From: Ischnura elegans
Lineage: Eukaryota; Arthropoda; Insecta; Odonata; Coenagrionidae
NCBI RefSeq assembly: GCF_921293095.1
Contig: NC_060258.1
Location: 9,004,607-9,068,606 of the forward strand
DNA: 64,000 nucleotides
Reading direction: 5' to 3'
The notes under the pieces are model-generated. The model saw nothing but the letters and a program-made list of their open reading frames with translations, was not told the origin of the DNA and did no database searches. The position numbers and the translations under genes are program-made. Shown piece after piece: positions 10,301-22,300 of the stretch (the first letter of the stretch is position 1; every line of letters starts with the position of its first letter).

Positions 10301-13300
10301 AGTAAACTAATGACCAGCAAGTCAAAACGTAACACAAAATCACTTTGAGCCCAGGACCACAACCTCGTCCACGTCTATGGTGCCATACAGCTGTTCATAT
10401 CTTTGTAAAAAAACAAAGCTACGAGGAAGGCAATCATGCTGATCAATGTCCTCCTGACGGCTAATGAACATTTGCTTGACACATTTTTGAATTTGCACCT
10501 GGACAAAAAGTTATTTCAGGTGGTCAAGATAAATGGGACACCCTGTCTATGTTATGAAAAGAGAGTCCATCCGCAGCTGGTTGAGAGGACGTTTGCTGTG
10601 GGGACTCCTCTTGCGCTCTGCGCACGTCTTCATTTCCTCCGTCTGCACTGTCTCCTTCCTGTAGGGCTCAGCCGGATGGTCGAAGCAGATTGCGAGGGAC
10701 ACGAAGGAGATCAAGTTCAATCCCAAGTGCGAGGTGCTGTTTGCGCCCGACGTGGGCCCCGAACACCCGTTCAAGACGGAGCAGCAGAAGGCGCACAAGA
10801 ACATGCTCTCTGGCTACGTGGAGGAGGCGCACATGAGCGAGTTCCAGTTTGAGACGCAGCGGAGGACGTTTGCGAGCTACGGTGAGTGAAATAATAACCA
10901 TAAATGAAAAAAAAGTGAGACCGACCCACTTCAGGAATACAGGAATGTTTCTCGGGTTTCCCACCGGGTGTCGTATCGGGTTGTGGTTCCCAAAGTTTCC
11001 ATGACTAAGTCTGTCATGGAAACTTTGGGAACTACATCCCGATACGACACCCGGTGGGAAACCCGAGAAATATTCCTGCAGAGCATATGCCGGGAAAAAC
11101 TCAGATTCTACATCACTTCAGGAATAATTACGTAACACTTCTCAGTTTTCATCGTCATGACCACTGGGCAACAATCCCAAGATTGTTTAGACGCAGTCCA
11201 CTCAGTTCTCCCATCAGCTTCGTATTTCTTTTCTTTCACATCTCTCTTTAATTGTTCCGTATATTTTGTTCGAGGTCTTCCTTTTCCATTCTTGCCTTCC
11301 ACCTGTCCCTCGACGTTTGTCTTCATCAGGCCATCATGTCTCAAGATGTGGCCTACAAGGTTGTTCCATCTTCTTATTAAGGTTTTCATCTCAAGACTTC
11401 TCTTCTCTCCTACTCTTCTTAGGACTTCCTCGTTACTAACTCGGTCAATCCATTTGATTTTCATCATTCTTATGAATAGAACCACATTTCGAAGGCCTCT
11501 ATCCTTGCTTTCCCCGCTGCTCTATTTGTCTATGCCTCACTTCCGTATAGGAGTACACACCAAATGTAAGTTCTGATAAACTGTTTCCTTACTGTTATGT
11601 TTAAATTTCCCGCTGCAAGTAGGTTTTCAGTTTTACGATGCTTTATCAACACCTCTCATGGTTACATGGCAATACATTTATGGCGGATGACCTACATCGT
11701 CCGTACACAGCTGACCGCAAACCAACTACTGGGATGTACAGAGACACCTAAGAAAATGTAACTGGAATGGCAGTGTGTGAAACGACTGCGTCAGTAAAGG
11801 CATTAGCTTTTATTCAAATTCATGTTCCAACACCCTTAGAAATGAACCAATAAAAGGAAAATAGCTCTATTATGTGAACTCTCATTCAACAGAATGCTGT
11901 CCGGTCTTTGTAGTGTTAAGGTTGAATCATTGAGTGATTGCATGAGTTACAAGTAATTATTTATTTTATATTAAGTAATAACGTAGATAACTGCTCAGAC
12001 TGGATTATATACTCCCAGTAACGTAATTTGTTTTTTTTTAATCTCTGGTCCTCCTACCTTGAATGTGTGATATTTATATACCAGTGGCTTAGTCTGGCGT
12101 GAGTTACAAGTAATTATTTATTTTATATTGAGTAATAACGTAGATAACTGCTCAGACTGGATTATATACTCCCAGTAACGTAATTTGTTTTTTTTTAATC
12201 TCTGGTCCTCCTACCTTGAATGTGTGATATTTATATACCAGTGGCTTATCTGGCTTAGCTTTACCCTCAACTATCCAAACCAACCTTCAGGTTGAATTAC
12301 GGAAAGAGTGAAAGAACCGATTATAATTTGTATGTCTTTGTGTGTGTAGGCTATGCGCTTGATCCCACGGTGGATGGTGCCGCTCCAAAGGAGGGCTACA
12401 TAGGTCAGACGGAGGCGGCCGAAGAGAAGGCTGGGAAGACGGTGTTCGAGTCGGCGCCCGCCCGTCCCCTCGACAAGAGGAGGAGGAGGAAGAACGACAA
12501 CCCGGACGACGTGGAGGGGTTCCTTGGGCCGTGGGGCGGATATGTGGACGAGAGGAGAGTCATGAAGCCAAATGATGTGAGTACACACTCATTGTATCAA
12601 TAATACCCTCCGTATTAATGTTAGGTACTTAAAGGTTATTGCCAAACATTTTTAAAAAGACGAGCGTGCTGCGCCCGCTTTCAGCGGGCTTCCCCCGCTC
12701 TTTTCATTGCAGGTCCACAGAGGGATAGGCGCGTTTCTAATTTAAAATGTAGGAAAAAAAGGCAGGGTCTTTTGTACGAATTTAATTGGAATGTTCATGT
12801 ACAAATTGAGGTCATAGGACCTCTTTAAACGCAACATTGGAAGTAATTACACTATCCTCTGTTAAACGTTTATGATGACTCATACTTACGTATCAACAGG
12901 AGACTTGAATGTGGAATCAGCCGCATTTTGATAAAAGTTATTCAAAGAATGGGAGATATTGATGCAAATGAACATATATATCAGTTTGTGCGCCGTTAAC
13001 GTCAGGAATATTTACCGGTTTTTGTTTTTTTTTTTTGTTTTTTTTTTAATTATTTAAAAACCGATTTTAGGAAACAATAGCAATATTTAGGAAGTAAGAT
13101 ATGCCGTCACATGTTCTCTGATAAATTCTGTGCATTTTGGTACCTCATTTGTAGAGTTTGGTTTCGTATGAGTTGAGAAAAAGGTATCTATACAGTAGAA
13201 ATAATATAGGAGATATTTTAGATGAGAAATATGAGGAAAAAATTATTAAGCATGATTATTTGGTCGCCATGGGCATTCAATTTCCTATTTGCACTGCCAT

Positions 13301-16300
13301 TCCGGTCATAATGACCGAAACGCATACTTCATCTTCTCGATGTTTTGGCCATAATGACCGATATACGATTCTTTTTTTCGGCCACCAATAGCGAGACATT
13401 GGTCACGGCTACTCTGGTGATGCATAAACAATGTGACCAACGCGGTGCACGTGGCCGAAGGCACACAAAAACTAAAATGGAGGGGACCCAAGTACAGTAA
13501 AAACCTCTCTGTAGTGAACCTCTTTACATCATAAACCTCCATACTTCATACCACCCCTACGGTCCCCATCAGATTTACATGTAAATTTATAGGCAAACCT
13601 CTTTGTAGTGAACCTCTTTATCTCATAAAATCTCCACCTATCATACCAAGGAGACACCCCTGAAATGGCCTAACTACGTCTGCAAATCAAAACGAGACAA
13701 CTATAGACCATTAATGCAGCCGTGATTACCTAAATGGAATGACATTTTCAGCGATAAATGTTTCACACTTATTTTTGTTTTCTTATAAACCTTTAATGTT
13801 CTGTAATTTTCTCTTTAACCATTAGTTGTGGCCATTTTGTTCCTTATGAGAGCATACCTAACGGTAAATAAGAAAAAAGGTATTCAAGTATCCAAATCTT
13901 TTTAAGTGACTATTGAATTAAGAGAGATCACATCGTTTCCTCTCGAATCATGGTAAAAATCATGCAATAGCGCTCGCTTTCTGCAATTATTAAATAATAA
14001 TTATATGTTCACTGATGCGTGCATGTTTGTTGAAACACATACATATAATGGTTTAATAGGCAGTAGTGCCTTTCATTTCCAAAGGATATGAAAAAATGGT
14101 ACATATCACTGAAACCTCTCTATAGTGAACCCCCATACATTAAATTGCCCAAACTTTGGTCCCCTCCATTACGATGTAAAGAGGTTTTACTGAATTACAG
14201 CAAAAGAAAAAAGAAAAGACGTTAGGTGCAATTGGTGAATTCGTCTGAAAATGCGGCAGAGAAAGTGTTAAAAACAAATAATGCTTGACCAAATTTGACA
14301 GTGAAGTATATACAGTGAGCCCTCGTTTAACGTCACTTACCGTTCCTGAAAAATGTGACGACAAACGAAATGACGTTAATCGAAGCATAATATCCCATAA
14401 GAAAAAATGTAAAAAGTGAATATCTGCTCCTAGACCTCACAATTCCTACGCGAAAAAAATGTTAGCGTATCATATCTGGGGCATTTTTTACGGCGGGAAT
14501 GCCAAACTATCGCATAAATACGAGTTCCTGTCTTTATCGACGACAATAGCAGCAGTGACGTAAATCCTTCTCCATTTTTGTATCTTCCAGCATTTGCTTT
14601 TCGGCTTCGCTATGGTGGTCGCCCGGGCGAGCGTCGCCTGGGCATCATTTAAGGTTCTTAGAGTACAGTCTAAAAACCTTGGGCATCATCATCGCTGAAA
14701 CATCGTCGCAGCTACAGGAACCAAAATTATTGTGAACTCGGCGAAAAAAGTGACAACAAAAACTCCGAGTTCTACACGGAAAAATGCCTTGAAATCACTT
14801 TTTAGGTTCCTGAAAACCATTATGTCAAGTAAAACCTTGCGCACTTACGCAAGAATTCATTTTGCAGAAATTTTTGCTAACACCGTAATCCCAATTATCA
14901 ATAAACAACACTGTTTTACACTTTGTATAGACTGACTATATTACTGCCCACAAAACGAAGAACCTGCAACGCCCGCCGCTTCGCCTTTTATTCGCGCGAA
15001 ATTTGAAAGGCGTGACGTTATCGCGAAGCGTAGGTGCGATAAACGAATGACGGTCTCAAAATTTTCGTGACGTTATCGCGAAATGACGTTAAACGGGGTG
15101 ACGTAGAACGAGGACTCACTGTACAGTGGAACCACGATCTATCGTTTTTCAGGGCGATGGACGAAAAAACGATTAATGTGGAAAAACAATCAATGCGGGA
15201 ACGTTTGGTAGGTTGCCTATGTCCCAGGAAACACAGCATTTTTGGCATCATAATTCCCTGTAATTATGATATGCCTCATAGGATTCAAACAAGACTAGCT
15301 AATTACAGGAATATTATTACTTTATCGAAACAATTAGGTCATATTGTTGATTCGACGTAGAATAAATCCAGTGGAACCTTTATCTATCGTTTTTCAGGGG
15401 GATGGACGAAAAAAAAACGATGAATGCGGGAATGTTTAGCTAAGTTGCCTACGACCCAGGAAACGCAGCATTTTGGCGTGAAATTATGATATTTGTTAAA
15501 GGATACAAACAAGATTTTAGTTGATTACACGGATACTATTACTGTATCGAGACACTTAGGTCATATTGTTGATTTGACTAATATCTCTTTCAAATATCCT
15601 AAAGGAACAAGCCGCCTCGCTAAAAAATGTTTGCACTCCACTCTGCATTTGCACTGCTATTACAGATTTCTGTCTGATGTAAAGATTCTTATCCAGGAAC
15701 AGGGAACGATGAATGCGGGAAAACGATCAATGCAGGACCAATAGATTGGGGTTCTGCTGTACTTCTTTGACCTGCCGAGAAACAAGGGAGGAGAAATGTT
15801 GACGTGACCATAACAGTGAGAAGATGAAGTACACGTTTTTTGTCATTATGACCGGAATGGCAGTGAACTTGCTAATGGGTAATAATGAATGCCCATGGCG
15901 ACCAAACACGAGGGTTGTACCAAAAGCAAGGTTCCCATATTTTTTACAAATACAAAACTTTTTTTATTGATATTAATTTTCACATCGTTGAAAAGCTTAC
16001 ACTTTTGCCTATTTTTCAACATAGTCTCCATTTTTTCGACAAACTTTTAAAGACAGTGGTCCAGCTTTTTTATCCCTAAGTTGAAGAAGTCTCCTGCCAA
16101 CCCGTTGAGGAAGTGTGTGTGACCTGTGCTCGGACTTCATCGTCGCTCTTGAAGCATTTGCCATCTAAGAGTTTTGTTTCGGGGATATAATGAAATACCC
16201 ACGCTTCATCTCCGGTGACGATAGAGACCAACAACTTCTCCTTGTTGCCCCCTACCTTAAAATTGTTGACGAAATTTGCGAGCAGCGTCTAGGCGTTGCT

Positions 16301-19300
16301 CCATGAGTCCATCAATCAGCATCCGGGAGACCCAGCAAGCACACATCATGCGATAACCCAACGTTTGTGTTAAAGTTCTTTCAATTGTGCTGTGAGAAGC
16401 TTCAGAAATGCGTTCAACAAATTCACGGTCAGTGACCCTCTGATCTTTGAGCAGCTCACTGTTGATCTTCTGGACAACCCAAAACCAGCGGTCTTCACTT
16501 CGTTCTTCATCGTGGACTTCCATGCAGCCCTCAGCAAAAGCTCTGCAACATTTGCGGACGTGCTGAACGGGCATGCACTCTTCACCATAAAGTTCAGTCA
16601 GGTGCTGATGAATCTCCAATGGCGGTAACTTCCGTGCAAGGAGAAATCTGATTACTGCTCGATCCTCACGCTTGGCGGGAACGGGGATCATCACTTTCAT
16701 TGTTGACGGTTGCTAAGCCAATAATGAGCGACAAAGTGAATCGTGGACTGGCGGACTCGAGAGTAGGGGAACCACTGCACACGGCAATGTTGTGGGATTT
16801 AGCTTAGCACCTTTGCTCAACATTGTAGCTCATTGGGAACCTTGCTTGGTACAACCCTCGTAATTACGCTTGATAATTTTTTTCTCGTATTTCTCATCTG
16901 AAGCATCTTTTAAAAATTTTGGTGAAAAGGCTGTATGTGTGTTCTCTAGGCACAATGAATGTTATTATTTTTCTGTGGGAAAGCACCAGATCTTTTTTCG
17001 ATACTCTCATGCCATTTTAACCTCTTATCTGCTACTATGTATTCGTTTTACTTGTCAGGAGGAGGCGGCAGAGTTGGAGGAGATTTTGGCCAAGAGACAA
17101 AAGCGTGGCAAACACAGCGAGGACAAGCCGTTGGAGGAGAAGACAGTGCTTCACAGTGAGTTCTACTTCAACCTCGCCACCTCATCCTGTCTCTGTATAG
17201 TAAAATTTTCATTTCACGGAGTTGCAGGGACTGAAATATGGGCACTGTGTCAAATCAAAGTGTGTAAAATCAAGAGTTGGTATTGAGAAGGAGTATAGTT
17301 CTCAGGATAACTCTTGCTCATTATTTTTAGAAGGCTTAATCATACCTTTTTGTACATATAGTTCTGATTTAAGCCAGAACCGGAACCAGAAAAAGTCTCA
17401 TATGTGAGGTTTTACGGTAAATGAGCATGAAATCCTTTTCAATCACATCAGATGTATGTTTCCCAGATTCAATTACTCATTTGGAGGCAAGAAAATGAAG
17501 CCTATTAATCTTATTTACTCAAAAGCAACACCACAGATGATGTGTTACCTTAAGAGAAACAACGTTGCAATCCTGAACAGCGTTTCCCATGGTTGAACAA
17601 AATGGTTGAAATGCCATCATTTCTGGCACTAAGATTACTTCTGTTACCCAGGAGAAATTTTGGAATGGTGATACTTAATGGTCGCAGAGAAGCTAATTTT
17701 CGAAAATATTCTCATTAAAAGCAGTTTTCAGGAAATCCGTTTTACCACCTGCAGACAAACAAACATTGGAGATTGAAGAAATGAGAAACCTGAGGATAGT
17801 CATCCAAATTAACCCCATTAAACAAGGTGCAAAATTTCTACTTGAACCTCGCCACCTCATCCTGTCTCTGTACTTTTAATTGTCCTACTTTGTCACTGAA
17901 AATGTTTGAGTCATGGCTGGCCACCAAGGAGGTTATACTGGAGGGGGCACATCTTGTTTGGTAGGAAAAGCCAAAACTTTGACAATCCCATAAGGGTTAC
18001 TATTTGGTGAAATTTTTGGTCACAACTCGTTAATACATTAAAATACGCTACGGAACGCACACAGTAAACCTTCTACAGTAAACTCTCGATTATACGAAGT
18101 CAGTGGGACTGGAAAATTGGCACTTGGTAAGATCGAGTTTCATAATTTGAAACCTTTTTCATAAGTCATGAAAGAGTGTTCGCTTTTGTTTCCTCCGCCC
18201 TTTTGCGCCTTTAGTGGCCTTATTTAAACGTTTTCGGTGGTTATTCACGGTAGAATTCTTAGAAAAGGCTTTTTGTTATCGATTTATGCTGTGAAAGATT
18301 GTTAAATAATTATACCACCATAAAATTCCCATTTCTTGTGCATCACAAGTTCACACTGTGTCACATGTGGCGAGGGTCGTGCTTACTAAGCCACTGTCTG
18401 GGTGAAAAACCCTTATTTTGTTGCTGGTCTGCGACGACGAATTTCAAAGCACTGCAGGAACCAGTGACTTTGTATGCAGTCATGCGCACGGGTGCAAAGT
18501 TAAACACACCAAAGGATGAAGTTCGCCATGAGAAAATATTCGACTTAGCCGGGATGCAGCCACAAAGGATTAGATAGTAAGGAGTTTTACATCTTTTATA
18601 TCTATCTATCTATAGACACGCGGCCCAAAGAACATAAGCGCCACCTCCACCTAGGACAGCCCGAAAAGTCAGCCATCGCAGAGCATTGGATGGAATGCAA
18701 AAATACTGTCAAGTTTGACGACACCAAGATGCTCTGCCGATCCAATGGCTTTTGGGATCGACTCATCAAAGAGTCGATTGAAATTAGACTGTCTAATAAC
18801 ACCATCAATAGAGACTCCGGCTATGATCTGAGCAGCACTTGGAAACCTGTGCTCAAGACAATACAAAAGACTAGGCAAAACCACCAATCAGAGTGCATGC
18901 ATGAGACACAGAGCTAAGGGAAACATCTCTTAATAATCACCTATTAAAACTGCCTAAGGTCGGAAAGTTTCCTTCATTTGATAGTTTATTAATAATCCTT
19001 ATTTAAGCCTAGCGCTACCTGCTAGCAGGGTACTCCAGGTCAGCATCACAGCAGTGCACAATATCCTCGCCCCAAGGTCACCTCACATGGTGACAGCGGG
19101 AACCAGAATGACCTCACACGGGCTTTTCCCAGCATTCATACTTAGCCCTTGCATTTTCGCGCAGTTGAAAGTTTTCACTTTTCATTTAATCGTGAAAAAT
19201 AGATATTGTCATTTAAAAATCTAAAATCGTGAAATAGGTACTCCAGGAGTAATAATCTTTCGATTTAGGCAACCAAATAGAAGTAGGAAACCACCCTATT

Positions 19301-22300
19301 GTAATTCAGTAGACCTCTTACAACTCTGATGCTGTATTTTCATTGCAGAAAGTGAAATACAGAATTCAGTTTTTAAATGAGGTATATGTTTGCCATGGCT
19401 TTGGCCTGTTGGCTGCATGCAGTGATGATTGACAAACCCTATTAGAATCATTTGTGTTGAAAAGAAAGTCTGAGCATGCTGCCGAAGGTTGAGTCAAAGC
19501 ATGTGGCAACATTTAAGGTGTAAATACACCAACGGATGAAGTTCCCCATGAAAAAAATATTTGACTTAGCTGGGATTCGAACCTGGATCTTCCGATTGCC
19601 GTCAGGTGTGCTAACTAATTACACCACCAAGCGTACAAAGCCACTTGTTCCTGCAGTACAGTGAGTCCTCGTTCTACATCACCCCGTATAATGTCATTTC
19701 GCGATAATGTCACGAAAATTTTGAGACTGTCAATTGTTTATCGTACCTTCGCTTCGCGATAACGTCAAGGCTTTTAAATTTCGCGCGAGAAGAAAACGCG
19801 AAGCGGCGGGCGTTGCAGGTTGTTCGCTTTGTGGGTGGTAATACAGTCAGTCTAAACTAAGTGTAAAATGGTGTGTTTATTGTTAATTGCGATTACGGTT
19901 TTAGCATATTTTCTGCAAAATAAATTCTTAGGTAGGTGCGCAAGGTTTTACTTGACGTATTGGATTTCAGGAACCTAAAAAGCGATTTCAAGGAATTTTT
20001 CCGTGTAGAACTCGGAGTTTTTGTCCTCACTTTTTTCGCCGTGTTCACAATAATTTTAGTTACTGTGATTGCGACGATGTTTCAGCGATGATAATGCCCA
20101 GGCGACCACCGTGGCGAAGCCGAAAAGCAAATGCAGGAAGATACTAAAATGGAGAAGGATTTACGTCACTGCTGCTATTGTCGTCGATGAAGACCGGAAC
20201 TCGTATTTATGCCATAGTTTGGCATTCCCATCATGAAAAATGCCCCACATATGATACGCTAACATTTTTTTTGCGTAGGAATTGTGAGGTCTAGGAGCCG
20301 ATATTCACTTTTTACATTGTTTCTTACGGGATATTATGCTTCGAATAACGTCATTTCGTTTATCGTCACATTTTTCAGGAACGGTAAGTGACGTTAAACA
20401 AGGACTCACTGTACTTTGAAATTTGTTGTTGCAGACCTGCAGCATAATAAGGATTTTTCACCCCGACAGTGGCTTAGTAAGCACGACCCTCGCCACATGT
20501 ACCACAGTGTGGCCTTGTGACGTCAACATCTTGTTCGGTAAAACCCATCCCGAAGTTCGCTCTGAGAATATGGCTTGGTGGTAAAACTGGCTAACACGCC
20601 TGACCGGCAATCGGGAGATCCTTGTTTGAATCCCGGCTAAGTCAAACATTATTTCATGTCGAACCTCATCCTGTGGTGTATTTAACTTTGAACCCGTGCG
20701 CATGTCTGGGTACAAAGTCACTTGTTCCTGCACTTCTAAAATAACTTTATTGCTAGGCTTTGCAAAGTTATGACTCAAACATCTTTTCCTGGGAAAGAAT
20801 TAGCAATCACCATGGTTACGTTATGTTATGCACTTAAATGTTAAGATGTCAATGTTGCTTACAAAAATAACAAAGATGATAAAAGTAATTTTGCTAAGCA
20901 CTTAATGTGCAACTGCTATAAGAGCGATTTTTGAATGAATATCTTATAATTATGCAACGACAGCCGTGAATTGGACTCCAGAGAGCAGTTGGTTATTTTA
21001 AAAATTATTGAAAGTCAGGACAGCACTCTGATAAAAGAATATATCTTTAGACCCATCCTTTTCCCCTATTCTTGCGTCCGCTTTAAAATTAATCTCTTCC
21101 TCCGTTAGGTAACTAGGTAACAATAATAAGATAACGAGCGTGCTACGCCTGCTCCCAGCGGGCTTCCCCCGTTCTTTTCAATGCAGGTCCACTGATAGGA
21201 TAGGCACGTTTCTAATTTTAAAATGTTGGCAAAAAAGGCAGGGTCTTATGTACAAATTTAATTGGAATGTTCGTGCACAAATTGAGGTCAGAGGACCTTT
21301 TTTCTTGATTGAAGCTTTCGCGGCTCATGATGATTGAAAATAAGTCACATACGGGTGTATGCCGCGTGTCGTGATGGAGATAGCCCCGACGTTTCGCGAC
21401 CGACTGCTGGTCACTTTTTCAAGGGAATAGTGTTAGGATTGAGTTTTTGCTATCTTTTTATATATTTTAGGCGGAAGGGGTGGGCGAAGGGTGTGGGGAG
21501 TTCGGACTGGAGGGGGAAGATAACGAAATGTTGCAAATGACTGGGTTCCAGGTATTGCTGATTCTTAATCCAGTATCTCTATTGTAGTTGTTCTTGTTTT
21601 TCTTTATTTCTATGGCCTCGCGGATGAGTCTGGTTTTAAAATGTTTTATCCTCGCGATGACTCTTGATTTTTCGAAATCGATCGCAGGTCCGGTGGCTTC
21701 GTGCTCCGCTATGGCTGACTTTAAAGGGTAACCCAGTCGAATGGCCCGCTTGTGTTCTTCTATCCGAGTTTTGACTGTTCGTCCGGTTTCCCCGATGTAT
21801 TTCTTCTCACACGATCGGCAGGGGATTTCGTATACTCCTTCAATTTGAAGTGGCGTCCTATCCTTGGCATTTCCGAGGAGGTGTCGTACTTGGGCGTGTG
21901 GTTTAAAAATGGCTTTAATGTAAAATTTCCGGAGGATGTTACCGATCTTATCCGTTGTTCCTTTCACGTAGGGGAGGAAGGCTTTCTTTTGGTTAATGAT
22001 GTCTTCTGCATTTTGGGAATTGTTCCTGTTGTCCTTGTTGATAATCATGCACCTGAAGATGATGATAATTCATCAAAACCTGGGTCGCGCTAAGTAAAAA
22101 AGCAGTGGTATAAGTAATCGTGTAATATCCAAGAAAATTTATGCAATCCTCTTTTCTTAAATTGGTACATCTCCTACGTCCGTGATATTGCAGTCAAGGA
22201 CGCCGTGGATTACCAGAACCGCTCGTTCCTGCACCCACCCCAGGACGTTGGCATCAACCTGCACCACTCTGCGGCCGACTCCCCACCCGAGCGCTGCTTC

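Larger units (their letters stand above)
13206..16925. mobile_element. Large inverted-repeat element hosting four nested insertions
   Basis: The arm 13206-13362 reappears inverted at 15786-15908 and, after a mariner insertion, at 16861-16925 (shared ggtcgccatgggc, gccattccggtcataatgacc, tacttcatcttctc). Between the arms lie MITE-A (13495), MITE-D (14313) and MITE-F (15124). Removing the nested copies leaves a central part of only a few hundred bp with no coding sequence. Confidence 0.7.

Noticed and set aside
18600-18614. (TATC)n microsatellite as a meaningful feature
   Set aside because: Only about three units. Ordinary short microsatellite at the edge of a Penelope fragment.
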